DNA of 64,000 nucleotides, taken from assembly GCF_029016285.1 (NCBI RefSeq), contig NZ_CP091975.1, forward strand, positions 3,100,001 to 3,164,000, given 5' to 3'. The DNA is from Vibrio sp. DW001 (GTDB lineage: Bacteria > Pseudomonadota > Gammaproteobacteria > Enterobacterales > Vibrionaceae). Below are positions 18,879-28,608 of this stretch, in pieces. Positions within the stretch are counted from its first letter, which is position 1; every line of letters starts with the position of its first letter. Made by a program: the position numbers and the translations under genes. The notes beneath the pieces were generated by a model that was given only the letters and a program-made list of their open reading frames with translations, had not been told where the DNA came from and searched no databases.

Positions 18879-21227
18879 TCAATATGTATGACCAACAATC
18901 AAGTAATACGACTGGTAATTATCTTCTGTCAAACCATATGCAAACACAATTGGTCCTATTGGGGACGCAACACCAGCAAACACAGATCCTGCTGTATACA
19001 AGGGCGCATCAGAAATAGAAATGTCGGTATCTGACCACACTCCACCATATTCTAGAGATGCACCAAAGTAGACAGGCGCCGTAAATAAGCCGAAATCATT
19101 CTCAAACCATTTATATCGATAAACGATACTTCCAAAGAGTAGGTTCTCCCCTACTAAACTGTCTCTAGAAACACCAGACAGTCGTAAAAAACCACCGAGT
19201 TCTTTAGGCTGTATAGGTGGATTATTGCCCGTTTTATCCTCAACCAGACCATATTCAAGACCTGCAACAAAGGTGTGCTTATCAATACTAAAAGCACCAC
19301 GTACTTTGGTTGAAATCTCATGAACCGTATCATTACTGTATTCGATCTCGTCACCTCCGCTAGTGTCCGTTATGGAGCGTCCACGTACGCTGTCATCAGA
19401 GATGAAGTATTCTAAATCAACAAGAAAACCTGAAGTGGGTAGACTATAATCATCCAATGTATCCAGTCGAAAACGAGCAAAAGGGCCTTGGCGAGTGTAA
19501 CTAACGTCACCAAAAACAGGCAATGTGGTTAGGTTGGCTTCACCATCTATATACCGAAAGCCAACATAGGTAGAATGCCAAAATTTAGGCTGATACCCTA
19601 AAGCGGCTTCAAGCGTCAAATCAGTATAAGTCGTCGATAGTGAGTTCTCTGTAATATCTAAAGAACTGCCCGATCCAAACCCCTCGACGGGTGTGTTTTT
19701 TTTATCTTTACTATACGTAACGCTGGCCAAGCTTATTATATTAGGATTAAACAGAAACGGAGATGTCCATACCAAAGCGATTCTTCTATCTGTTCCCAAG
19801 TCCAAATTAAGCTTTAACTCGGCACCCGCGCTGTTCAAACCAGTAAAATTGGTCGACACACCAAGAGAATATTGACTATCGGAAGTGAAATCTTCTTCTA
19901 AGAAAAAGCGGAAATTCATATAATTTGGACCCCACCCTTTCTCTTTTATATCAACAATTAAATTGGTTTCATCGTTATCTGTTTCAAAATGGTAGGTAAC
20001 TGTTTCAAATCGGTCTAGAGCATAAAGATTACGAACTTTTTTCTCCATTACTTCTGTTGGTATCCTTTCACCCGTTTGAATACCAAGTCTGTTGAGAACC
20101 AAACGATCATCATAATGTGAATTATTATTAAGCGTAATACGATCAATAATCAGTTCATCACCATAAGTCAGCGTTCGTCTAGCCTCTTCTTTTTCGTCAA
20201 TATAGTTTTGGTACTGAGACGTTGTTATTGAATAACGGGATAATTTTTCTTTTTCTTTGAAGGCAACGTCATAACCTCGGATATAAGCCTCCGGCATTTT
20301 ATCAAATTCCATCGTATCCATGTTACCAACAGAAGGGCTTAACAATGTGTCTTGCTCGGTCAATAATTTTATCTGTTCATCCGTTGTTCGGCGGACAAGG
20401 TAATTTGAAAGTTGGCCTCCAACTGCAACAAAATTTTCTATCTCGTCTTCATTGTAATATTCGCTGCTTATATCGACGGCAATAACTATATCTGCGCCCA
20501 TCGCTTTCGCAAGAGCTACAGGCATGTTGTTCGTCACTCCTCCATCAACGAGTAATCTTCCATCTATTTCGTAGGGAGGTAACGCCCCAGGAACGGACAT
20601 GCTTGCCATCATTGCATCGGTTAATAAACCTTTATCGATGACCACTTCTTCTAGTTCAACGATATCGGTTGCCACGGCACGATACCTAAGAGGCAGTTGA
20701 TCAAAAGAGTCAAATTTAGGCAGATTACCGGAGGTTTCTCGCAGTATCTCCATCATTCCTTGGCCTTGGACAACACCTTTTGGGGAGCGAAACTCTCCAA
20801 AACCAACACCTAGGTCGGCATTAATCTGATAATGATCTTCATGGATTTTTTCTATGACTCTCCTTTCACTTCTATCAACTCTATCTCGATAGCCGCTATT
20901 CCACTCAGTTGAATAGATAAGTGATTCGATCTCATCAGCACTCATGCCTGTCGCGTAGAGCCCACCAACATACGCTCCCATACTCGTACCAGTAATAATA
21001 TCTACTGGTATGTGCATTTCTTCCAGTGCTTTAAGTACACCGATGTGTGCTGCGCCTTTCGCTCCACCTCCGGCTAAAACAACAGCAATTATAGGGCGTT
21101 TATCTTTATCTGTGGTGCCCTCGTTTAATGCTGGCGTACTCTCACCTTTCGCCAATGCCAACGGTGAGAACACCGAACTCATCACAGTAACGATTATTGA
21201 ACAACAAAACAGGCGTACATTTTCCAC
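18879..21227 (-). CDS. Patatin-like phospholipase with surface beta-barrel (type Vd-like)
   Basis: A 782-residue secreted protein. Residues 1-26 form a signal peptide (hydrophobic core, cleavage near ALA-KG). A patatin domain (about 45-330) has the oxyanion loop GGGAKGAA (53-60), nucleophile elbow GTSMG (Ser82) and catalytic DGG (Asp228). A POTRA-like region (about 355-430) and a 16-strand-type barrel ending in the aromatic residues HTY follow. The layout matches PlpD-type (type Vd) autotransporter lipases, so the patatin domain is probably exported across or displayed at the outer membrane. The start is GTG at 21227, with AAAGGA 6 bases upstream. Substrate is unknown. Confidence 0.88.
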   Translation of the reverse strand: MENVRLFCCSIIVTVMSSVFSPLALAKGESTPALNEGTTDKDKRPIIAVVLAGGGAKGAAHIGVLKALEEMHIPVDIITGTSMGAYVGGLYATGMSADEIESLIYSTEWNSGYRDRVDRSERRVIEKIHEDHYQINADLGVGFGEFRSPKGVVQGQGMMEILRETSGNLPKFDSFDQLPLRYRAVATDIVELEEVVIDKGLLTDAMMASMSVPGALPPYEIDGRLLVDGGVTNNMPVALAKAMGADIVIAVDISSEYYNEDEIENFVAVGGQLSNYLVRRTTDEQIKLLTEQDTLLSPSVGNMDTMEFDKMPEAYIRGYDVAFKEKEKLSRYSITTSQYQNYIDEKEEARRTLTYGDELIIDRITLNNNSHYDDRLVLNRLGIQTGERIPTEVMEKKVRNLYALDRFETVTYHFETDNDETNLIVDIKEKGWGPNYMNFRFFLEEDFTSDSQYSLGVSTNFTGLNSAGAELKLNLDLGTDRRIALVWTSPFLFNPNIISLASVTYSKDKKNTPVEGFGSGSSLDITENSLSTTYTDLTLEAALGYQPKFWHSTYVGFRYIDGEANLTTLPVFGDVSYTRQGPFARFRLDTLDDYSLPTSGFLVDLEYFISDDSVRGRSITDTSGGDEIEYSNDTVHEISTKVRGAFSIDKHTFVAGLEYGLVEDKTGNNPPIQPKELGGFLRLSGVSRDSLVGENLLFGSIVYRYKWFENDFGLFTAPVYFGASLEYGGVWSDTDISISDAPLYTAGSVFAGVASPIGPIVFAYGLTEDNYQSYYLIVGHTY

Positions 21228-21292
21228 ATCAAATCCTTTTACATATCGGAAAAATTAAACAGATAATAGAATGACTATAAAGCATCCCATTG

Positions 21293-23686
21293 TTAATCAA
21301 AAAGATTCTTTAACCACTGTGTCGGGGAGTTCTCACACGATTTTTTCAATGTACCACTTGCATCCCACACGGGCAGTTTGAACTCATTCCCACACTCTAA
21401 TTTTAGACCGCCATTTTTCTGCTTAGCATAGCCCATTGTCGTCACTCCTTTTGGCCAAGGTAGCTGCAATCGTTGTGGTATTCTGAAAGATAAATACTCG
21501 TTATACACTCGTAACGCACCAGTAGAACCCGTCAGTTTTGTGGGTTTATTATCGTCCCTTCCTACCCATAAAGTCACAACTTCTCGGCCATCAACACCCA
21601 CAAACCAACTGTCCCTACTATCATTGCTTGTGCCCGTTTTTCCAGCTAGACCTGCCCAACTAAACTGATTCTGTAGGTACCTTCCGGTACCTTCTAATAC
21701 GGCCTTCTTCATGACATAGGTTGTTAACCATGCGGCTTGTTCATCAACGGTAACCTGTTTCCTTGGCATTGACTGATAATGTATCTCATCATTCAGATCT
21801 TTTACTACTCGCAAAGCACTAAGCGGTGCTCGCTGACCAGAATTTGTTATTGTTTGGTACATCTGAGCGACCTGATAAGGCGTCAGAGAAAATGAACCTA
21901 AAAACATAGAAGGTACGGGCCGGATCTCTTTCCTATCAACGCCTAACGCTTCCAAGGTATCGGTCACCTTAGGAATGCCTAACTTAAGCCCCAGCCTCAC
22001 TGTTGGAATATTAATCGATTTAGCCATGGCCTGATAGAGCGGGACTGAACCCCGAAATTTGTTATCAAAATTTTTCGGTTTCCATACCGTTCCTTTGCTG
22101 CCTTTCAGTTGTATTGGCTCATCTTTTAAGGTGGTCGCAAGAGTATATTCATCTGGGTAAGATAACGCGGTTAAATACACCGCCGGTTTTACGAGGGAAC
22201 CAATTTGTCGACTCGCATTTAACACTCGATTAAAACCGTCATAACCGGTCCTTTTTCCTCCCACCATTGCTCTAATTTCACCGGTTTTTCTGTCAACGGC
22301 AATAGCAGCAGCCTCAAGTCCTACTCCATTCTTCTTTTCCAAGTCTGGTAGTTTTCTCTCAATCGCTTTCTCTAACATAGTTTGAGAAACAGGGTCTAAG
22401 GTAGTAAATAAGGTCAACCCTGCAAATGTAGTAAATTCTCCTCCCAGTTTTTTCGCTAATTCGTTCTTGAGTTGTTGAAAATAAGCGGGTTGTCGACTTG
22501 CTATTCTAGGATTGTCTTGGATATCTAAATCACGGCTAACAGCTTGATTATATTGACCAGCAGTCACATAATCCTGTTGCATCATCAGTCTCAAAACAAG
22601 GTCTCTTCGCTTTTTAGCACGCTCAGGATTTTTTATTGGATTATAGTAAGATGGGCCTTTTACCATGCCAACAAGGAGAGCAAGCTGGTCATATCTGAGC
22701 TCTTGTACCGGAACACCAAAATAAAGACGAGATGCCAAACCAAAACCGTGTACTGCCAGCCCGCCACTTTGTCCTAGATAAACCTCATTTAGGTACGCTT
22801 CCAATATCCTATCTTTGTCATAACGGTAATCAAGAATTAACGCAATATACGCTTCACGAACCTTCCGCCAAATCGTTTTCTCTCTTGTTAAAAAAAGGTT
22901 TTTGGCTAACTGTTGGGTTAACGTGCTCCCGCCCTGAACTGTTCGCCCAGCTTTAACATTTGCCACTAAGGCGCGTAAAATAGAGGTCGGCGATACACCA
23001 TCGTGTTGATAAAAATCTCTATCCTCTGTTGTTAATAGTGCATCAACTAAAAATTCTGGAAACTGATTGCGTTTCAAATAGAGACGAGTTTCACTCACCT
23101 CTTTCTCTAACATTCCAAGCATCTTCGGTTCTATACGTAAAAAACCAAGGTCACCCTTTTGCTCTAATGATTGAATTCGATTAAGCCCCAAATTGTCAAA
23201 ATGAAGCATCACGTGCCTATCTGGCTGAGGGCCGTCTTCAAAATCAAACGGGCGACGAATCATTTCTACTTTTGTTGATGATGCAGAGTACTCCCCCGCA
23301 TGCCTAGGGTTTCGAACCTTTTTATAAGCTAACGCATCCAACTCTTGTTTCATCTCTTTAATGCTAAATTCCATTCCAGGAGACAAGTGTAAAACACGAG
23401 CATAAACAACCGTAGGCAGATCAAAAAGTTGTCCTTCGAAGCGCTCTTTTACTACAGAATCAAAGTAGATGCCGACAAACATAATGATTGCGCCACCAGC
23501 AACCGATACCTTCCATGCTAAGCTCCACAAATTTCTTAACCAACCTCGTTTGGTTGGTTTTCCTTTGGTGGCTCGTTTACTTGACGATTTTTTCGCTACA
23601 GGCACCTTAGTCGGCGCCTTCTTTTTCGGTGCGACTTTTTTCGTCGTTAATGTTTTTTTCGGAGCTGTTTCTTTCTTATTTATCAT
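21293..23686 (-). CDS. mrcB: Penicillin-binding protein 1B
   Basis: Bifunctional peptidoglycan synthase. A Lys/Ala/Pro-rich cytoplasmic tail (1-47) precedes one membrane anchor (about 52-72). Next come a UB2H-like segment, the glycosyltransferase domain (TTEDRDFYQHDGVSP, QGGSTLTQQLAKNLFL) and the transpeptidase domain with GSLVKP (active Ser), KSINIP and KTGTS. Its ATG overlaps the hrpB stop as ATGA, so translation is coupled. Length (797) is that of the family. Confidence 0.96.
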   Translation of the reverse strand: MINKKETAPKKTLTTKKVAPKKKAPTKVPVAKKSSSKRATKGKPTKRGWLRNLWSLAWKVSVAGGAIIMFVGIYFDSVVKERFEGQLFDLPTVVYARVLHLSPGMEFSIKEMKQELDALAYKKVRNPRHAGEYSASSTKVEMIRRPFDFEDGPQPDRHVMLHFDNLGLNRIQSLEQKGDLGFLRIEPKMLGMLEKEVSETRLYLKRNQFPEFLVDALLTTEDRDFYQHDGVSPTSILRALVANVKAGRTVQGGSTLTQQLAKNLFLTREKTIWRKVREAYIALILDYRYDKDRILEAYLNEVYLGQSGGLAVHGFGLASRLYFGVPVQELRYDQLALLVGMVKGPSYYNPIKNPERAKKRRDLVLRLMMQQDYVTAGQYNQAVSRDLDIQDNPRIASRQPAYFQQLKNELAKKLGGEFTTFAGLTLFTTLDPVSQTMLEKAIERKLPDLEKKNGVGLEAAAIAVDRKTGEIRAMVGGKRTGYDGFNRVLNASRQIGSLVKPAVYLTALSYPDEYTLATTLKDEPIQLKGSKGTVWKPKNFDNKFRGSVPLYQAMAKSINIPTVRLGLKLGIPKVTDTLEALGVDRKEIRPVPSMFLGSFSLTPYQVAQMYQTITNSGQRAPLSALRVVKDLNDEIHYQSMPRKQVTVDEQAAWLTTYVMKKAVLEGTGRYLQNQFSWAGLAGKTGTSNDSRDSWFVGVDGREVVTLWVGRDDNKPTKLTGSTGALRVYNEYLSFRIPQRLQLPWPKGVTTMGYAKQKNGGLKLECGNEFKLPVWDASGTLKKSCENSPTQWLKNLFD

Positions 23687-26148
23687 GACTTCAACTGTCG
23701 TTTAGTTTTTGTTGTCGCAATATGATTAGCAGGATCGTCAGGCCAAGGGTGTTTAGGGTATCTTCCCTTCATCTCTTTTTGCACCTCTTTGTAACTTCCC
23801 ATCCAAAAACCAGCCAAATCTGCTGTTATCTGTAGTGGGCGGTGGGCCGGCGACAGTAATTCCAATACTATCCGTTTTCGCCCATCAGCAATAAGTGGTG
23901 ATGTTTTCTCACCAAACACTTCCTGCATACGAACCGAGACCATGGGTTCTGCTCCTACTTTATAAATTATTTTCTTATTGCTCCCTGTTGGAACCTGATA
24001 GTACATCGGCAATAAACCATCAATCTCTTTATTCAAAGGCCAACCAAGATAAGCCAGTAAGGCCTGAGAGAGGTCTATCCGTTCAAGGCTCTTTACGCTC
24101 ACTTTACCTACCATGAATGGCTCTATCCATTTTTCCAAATGCTCGACTAAGCCATGTTCAGTTAGGTCCGGCCACGATTTCTCACTGAACCAATCTGAAC
24201 CGCAACGCATTCGTTCTAAGAGAGCCAAACTAGCCGGTGTCCAATTCAAACACGAAATTCCTTTTCGACGAACAAAATTAAGTAGAGCTTGTGTCATTTT
24301 TTCTGCATTAGGTTTCGGAAGTGCTTCTTTTTTAATGATCAACTTTCCTAGTTTCAATTGCTTTTCGGCGACAAGCAGCCCTTTATTCTCATCCCAATCT
24401 ATACATTCAATAGAATCGAAGATGGATGGATAAAATTGATGTAATTCGTCTATGTTTAAATTTGCGGCTACAAATACCCTGCTCGTATCCTGCCAGCTTC
24501 GCATTAGGTTAACGGCAACAACATACTCGTTTGTAGACAAAGATTCCAAATCATCAATAGAGGCTCCATGTCCATTAGCCAACAAAAACTGTCCATCCTG
24601 TCCTTTTCTCTGTTGAGCAATTCGATCTGGATACGCCAGAGCTAGGCAAAGCCCAGCTTCCTCTTCTTTTATACAACGTAGTGAGAAACTAGTACCCATT
24701 TTTTCAGCTAATTGCCTTGCTCTGTGTTCAATGACACTTTGCGATCTATTTTTTTTATGCTTTAGCGCATACAGTAACTGAGCGATATCTACATGCACCT
24801 GTGTGGACTCTTCTACAATCGGTATCAAAGCCAATGCCGTAGGCAACAAAGCCTCATTCATTTGGCGTATTTTAACTAGCATCGCAGCAAGTCTGGGGTC
24901 AATTCCGAGTTTTTGGGCAGATTTACCAAGTGATGTTAACTGTCGTGCAACGGACACTAGTCCTAACTTTTCAAGTAACGTAAAGCCTTGTTCTAGGCTT
25001 GATGTCAAAGGCGTATCTAGCCAATGAAGTTCATCTGCCTTGACGGTTCCCCATTGGATTAACTCTAAGCATAGCGGCGAGAGATCACTATGCCGTATCT
25101 CTGGTTCTGGTACTAAAGCAAACTGTTTGAATTGATCTTCACTATATAAACGAATACAGACGCCATCTTCAAGGCGGCCGGCTCTTCCCGCTCTTTGTAT
25201 AGCAGAAGATTGTGCAATTTTAGCCTCTTCTAATTTCGTAACCCCAGTCCTTAAATCAAACTTAGCCACTCTCTCGAGCCCTGAGTCGATAACGATACGG
25301 ATACCTTCAATTGTTAAGGATGTTTCGGCAATATTCGTCGCGAGCACAATTTTCCGGTGTCCTTTGGGACTAGGAGCAATTGCCTGCTCTTGCTCCTGAA
25401 AGGTTAATCGCCCGTAAAGAGGGTAGACCTGCGTTTTTTCATCCAGTTTTCCAAGCCCTAACGCTAACTGCTTAATGGCCCCAACACTTGGAAGAAAAAC
25501 TAAAATGGAACCTTGTTCATTTCGCACTGCCTGCAAAATGACTTTGATCATACTCGGAATCAAGCGCTCGTTGACACGCAGTGGCGAGTAGCGATAGTGA
25601 ATTGGAAAACCTCTGCCGTCAGATTCAATATACGCAGCTCGAGGAAGGAGGCTCTGTAACGCCTGTTGATCTAGCGTTGCCGACATCACGACAATTTTAA
25701 GGTCATCCCTCAACGCCTCTTGCACCTCTAGTGCAAAAGCAAGAGAGGTGTCAGCATGGATACTTCTTTCATGAAATTCGTCAAATATTAGTAGATCGAC
25801 ACCTGAAAGCTCTGGGTCAGACTGAAGCATGCGAGTCATAACCCCTTCGGTCACTATTTCAAGTTTGGTATTCGCGCCTACCTTTGTTTCACCTTTTACA
25901 CGAAATCCGACTTGTTCCCCTACCTTCTCACCAAGCTGCCTTGCTAAGAAATAAGCGATATTTCTTGCCGCAAGACGTCTAGGTTCCAACATGATTATTT
26001 TACCTTTAATCACCTTATGTTTAATCAGCTGAAGTGGAAAATAGGTTGATTTCCCTGCACCCGGTTGAGCTTTAAGGATGATTTGGTCACTCTTTTCGAC
26101 ATGAGTTAACAGATCTGAGATAACAGTTTCAATTGGTAGTTGTGGCAA
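23683..26148 (-). CDS. hrpB: ATP-dependent RNA helicase HrpB
   Basis: A DExH-box helicase of 821 residues with Walker A QPGAGKST (28-35), motif II DEFH (typical of HrpB rather than DEAH), SAT motif MSATLD and the C-terminal motif [10 protein letters not shown]. Its cellular role is poorly known. The start is TTG at 26148, aligned with the family N-terminus ([13 protein letters not shown]); no closer ATG or GTG fits. It overlaps mrcB by four bases, the usual hrpB-mrcB pair. It faces sfsA across about 55 bases. Confidence 0.93.
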   Translation of the reverse strand: MPQLPIETVISDLLTHVEKSDQIILKAQPGAGKSTYFPLQLIKHKVIKGKIIMLEPRRLAARNIAYFLARQLGEKVGEQVGFRVKGETKVGANTKLEIVTEGVMTRMLQSDPELSGVDLLIFDEFHERSIHADTSLAFALEVQEALRDDLKIVVMSATLDQQALQSLLPRAAYIESDGRGFPIHYRYSPLRVNERLIPSMIKVILQAVRNEQGSILVFLPSVGAIKQLALGLGKLDEKTQVYPLYGRLTFQEQEQAIAPSPKGHRKIVLATNIAETSLTIEGIRIVIDSGLERVAKFDLRTGVTKLEEAKIAQSSAIQRAGRAGRLEDGVCIRLYSEDQFKQFALVPEPEIRHSDLSPLCLELIQWGTVKADELHWLDTPLTSSLEQGFTLLEKLGLVSVARQLTSLGKSAQKLGIDPRLAAMLVKIRQMNEALLPTALALIPIVEESTQVHVDIAQLLYALKHKKNRSQSVIEHRARQLAEKMGTSFSLRCIKEEEAGLCLALAYPDRIAQQRKGQDGQFLLANGHGASIDDLESLSTNEYVVAVNLMRSWQDTSRVFVAANLNIDELHQFYPSIFDSIECIDWDENKGLLVAEKQLKLGKLIIKKEALPKPNAEKMTQALLNFVRRKGISCLNWTPASLALLERMRCGSDWFSEKSWPDLTEHGLVEHLEKWIEPFMVGKVSVKSLERIDLSQALLAYLGWPLNKEIDGLLPMYYQVPTGSNKKIIYKVGAEPMVSVRMQEVFGEKTSPLIADGRKRIVLELLSPAHRPLQITADLAGFWMGSYKEVQKEMKGRYPKHPWPDDPANHIATTKTKRQLKS

Positions 26149-26203
26149 GGTGAAACCTTATGATTTACTAGTTAAACAAGATTGTAATGAAAACAGTGAA
26201 AAG

Positions 26204-26911
26204 ATGCACTTTGAACCTAAGCTAAAACCGGCCACATTAATCAAACGCTATAAGCGCTTTTTGGCTGACATAGAACTTCCATCAGGAGAAATTCGTACCA
26301 TACACTGCGCAAACACTGGGGCGATGACGGGCTGTGCTGACGCAGGAAATACCATTTGGTATTCAACTTCTGACAATCCGAAGCGAAAATATCCAAATAG
26401 TTGGGAACTCAGTCAGAATGCAAGTGGTGAAAATATCTGCGTAAATACCGCTAGAGCAAATAATCTTGTGGTTGAAGCAATCAATACCAATGTTATTTTG
26501 GAACTTTTAGACTACGATAAATTGAATACAGAAGTTAAGTATGGCAGTGAAAACAGCCGTGTAGACATTTATCTTGAAGGTCAGGGCAAAGCTCCTTGTT
26601 ACGTAGAAGTCAAAAGCGTCACGTTACTAGAAAATAGTGGACAAGGGTACTTTCCTGATTCCGTGACAACTCGCGGCCAGAAGCATCTGCGTGAGCTCAC
26701 AGAAATGGTTAATTGTGGTAACAGGGCGGTACTTTTTTTCGCTGTTTTACATTCAGGCATTGAAAAAGTGTCCGTTGCACACCATATAGATGCAAATTAT
26801 TCACAATTACTAAAACAAGCAAAAGAAGCTGGTGTTGAAATACTCTGTTATAAAGCAGAATTATCAAGCCGTGAGATTCGCCTCGTTTCTTCTATCGAGT
26901 TTATCGATTAA
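26204..26911 (+). CDS. sfsA: Sugar fermentation stimulation protein SfsA
   Basis: A 235-residue member of the SfsA family, linked in E. coli to maltose metabolism and predicted to bind DNA or act as a nuclease-fold protein. Conserved blocks are visible: [32 protein letters not shown] and [14 protein letters not shown] chose ATG at 26204 because the family begins MxF just before the [12 protein letters not shown] block. An in-frame GTG at 26150 would add 18 residues and overlap the hrpB control region. The ribosome site at 26204 is weak (GAAAAG), so the start is not certain. Confidence 0.88.
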   Translation: MHFEPKLKPATLIKRYKRFLADIELPSGEIRTIHCANTGAMTGCADAGNTIWYSTSDNPKRKYPNSWELSQNASGENICVNTARANNLVVEAINTNVILELLDYDKLNTEVKYGSENSRVDIYLEGQGKAPCYVEVKSVTLLENSGQGYFPDSVTTRGQKHLRELTEMVNCGNRAVLFFAVLHSGIEKVSVAHHIDANYSQLLKQAKEAGVEILCYKAELSSREIRLVSSIEFID

Positions 26912-26946
26912 TAAAAAATGATGCAGACCTCACACAGAAGGCAATT

Positions 26947-27033
26947 ATGAAATTTCTTAATTTGCTTCCAGCTTTTCTTTCTGCTATAGATACCCGCCTA
27001 AAATTAACTACAAGTCAGTTGATGTTGGTGTAA
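26947..27033 (+). CDS. Putative 28-residue leader ORF before dksA
   Basis: ATG at 26947 is preceded by AGAAGG with a 5-base spacer and runs 28 codons to TAA at 27031-27033. The stop is 14 bases before the dksA ATG, and GTAGGAG between them is the dksA ribosome site. The peptide starts [15 protein letters not shown] and ends in TTSQLMLV, with a hydrophobic first half. Position suggests a leader peptide or coupled upstream ORF modulating dksA translation. It may equally be chance; I know of no described homologue. Confidence 0.45.
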   Translation: MKFLNLLPAFLSAIDTRLKLTTSQLMLV

Positions 27034-27047
27034 GTAGGAGACGTGGT

Positions 27048-27491
27048 ATGCCAGAAAAGAAAAAAGCGCTAGGCATCCTAGCCATTGCAGGCGTTGAGCC
27101 TTACCAAAAAAAAGCTGGTGAAGAGTACATGTCACCAGAACAGATGGATCATTTTTCCAAGATCTTAGGAGCTTGGCGTGACCAACTTAGAGATGAAGTT
27201 GAACGGACTGTGCACCACATGCAGGATGAAGCAGCTAACTTTCCAGATCCAGTTGATAGAGCATCACAAGAAGAAGAATTCAGTCTTGAATTACGTAACC
27301 GAGATCGTGAACGTCGTTTAATCAAAAAAATTGAAAAGACGCTCAATAAGATCGAAGAAGACGATTTTGGATTCTGTGAGTCTTGCGGTGTTGAAATCGG
27401 TATTCGTCGATTAGAGGCTCGCCCAACAGCCGATCTTTGTATCGATTGTAAAACCCTTGCGGAAATGAAAGAAAGACAGATGCAAGGTTAA
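27048..27491 (+). CDS. dksA: RNA polymerase-binding transcription factor DksA
   Basis: DksA enters the polymerase secondary channel and, with ppGpp, controls rRNA and amino-acid promoters. The 147 residues show the coiled-coil arms with the tip [11 protein letters not shown] (acidic tip Asp67/Asp70) and the zinc finger CESC...CIDC (Cys110, 113, 131, 134). The start at 27048 follows GTAGGAG. A terminator lies directly after it, before gluQ. A possible leader ORF precedes it. Confidence 0.97.
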   Translation: MPEKKKALGILAIAGVEPYQKKAGEEYMSPEQMDHFSKILGAWRDQLRDEVERTVHHMQDEAANFPDPVDRASQEEEFSLELRNRDRERRLIKKIEKTLNKIEEDDFGFCESCGVEIGIRRLEARPTADLCIDCKTLAEMKERQMQG

Positions 27492-27510
27492 TCTAAAAGT
27501 AAAAACTGAA

Positions 27511-27532
27511 GGGAGCCTTGGCTCCCTTTTTT
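27511..27532 (+). terminator. Terminator between dksA and gluQ
   Basis: GGGAGC-CTTG-GCTCCC followed by six T. In Shigella flexneri a terminator at this exact position limits gluQ read-through from dksA; the same layout is visible here. Confidence 0.9.
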
Positions 27533-27565
27533 CTTTTACTATACCGAGTTAATACTGATTTATTT

Positions 27566-28456
27566 ATGAGTTATATAGGTCGTTTCGCTCCATCACCTTC
27601 AGGTCCGTTACATTTTGGATCACTTGTTGCGGCTCTTGGTAGTTATTTCCAAGCCAAGTCGAACAGCGGAACATGGTTGGTTAGGATGGAAGATCTCGAT
27701 CCGCCAAGAGAGATACCTGGAGCCGCCACCCATATCCTAGAGACACTCGAAGCATACCATCTCTATTGGGATGGCGATGTGATGTATCAAAGTCAACGTC
27801 ACAACGCATATCAACAAAAGATTGACGAATGGTTAGTCACTGGGCAGGCCTATTATTGCCAATGCAGTAGGAAACAGATTAAGGCTCAAGGTGGTTTTTA
27901 TCTTGGAACCTGCCGGGACAAAAAAATAACCACCCAGAAAGAGTGCGCTATACGAATACGAGTGGATAACCCAATAACGTATTTTGTCGATTCTGTTCGA
28001 GGTAAGATAAATATCCCTGATGCGTTAGCTTCTGAAGACTTCATAATCAGGCGCCGAGACGGACTATTTGCATATAATTTAGCGGTTGTGCTTGATGACA
28101 TAGCGCAAGGTATAACCGAAGTAGTTAGAGGTTCAGACCTCATCGAACCAACGGGACGTCAAATTGGTCTTTATCGGCTTCTAAACACGACGCCAATTAG
28201 TTATTTTCATCTACCATTGGCGATTGATGAATTTGGGCATAAACTGTCCAAACAAAATCATGCGAAAGCCATTAATTTGCAACAACCAAAGCCTACTCTT
28301 ATTCAGGCAATGCAATTTTTAGGTTTTGTTATTCCTCAAGAGGTTCAAGAGGCAACATTGGATGATATTTTGACATGGGGATGCTCAAACTGGTCAATTA
28401 ATGAACTGCCACCGGAGAGCAAGATCACAACACCATTCTCAAATGGTGCTCCGTAG
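27566..28456 (+). CDS. gluQ: Glutamyl-Q tRNA(Asp) synthetase
   Basis: A glutamyl-tRNA synthetase paralogue lacking the anticodon-binding half. It attaches glutamate to queuosine in tRNA-Asp. The motif GRFAPSPSGPLHFGSL (class I signature), the zinc site CQC...Y...C in YYCQCSRKQIK and GTCRDK, and the KLSKQN signature are present. I use ATG at 27566 (MSYIGRF, the family N-terminus), giving 296 residues. An earlier in-frame start would run through the dksA terminator. The ribosome site is weak, consistent with low expression by read-through. Confidence 0.92.
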   Translation: MSYIGRFAPSPSGPLHFGSLVAALGSYFQAKSNSGTWLVRMEDLDPPREIPGAATHILETLEAYHLYWDGDVMYQSQRHNAYQQKIDEWLVTGQAYYCQCSRKQIKAQGGFYLGTCRDKKITTQKECAIRIRVDNPITYFVDSVRGKINIPDALASEDFIIRRRDGLFAYNLAVVLDDIAQGITEVVRGSDLIEPTGRQIGLYRLLNTTPISYFHLPLAIDEFGHKLSKQNHAKAINLQQPKPTLIQAMQFLGFVIPQEVQEATLDDILTWGCSNWSINELPPESKITTPFSNGAP

Positions 28457-28608
28457 GCTATTATTAGCACCGTTTTTGGCATTAGCACATGAAAGTCAAA
28501 TTAGAATTGCTTAATTTGACTATAAATGCCAACTGGCAAACAATGAAATATATAACTATTGGCAGACAAAACCATCCAACTAACAATTAATATATTGGAG
28601 AAATCAAG

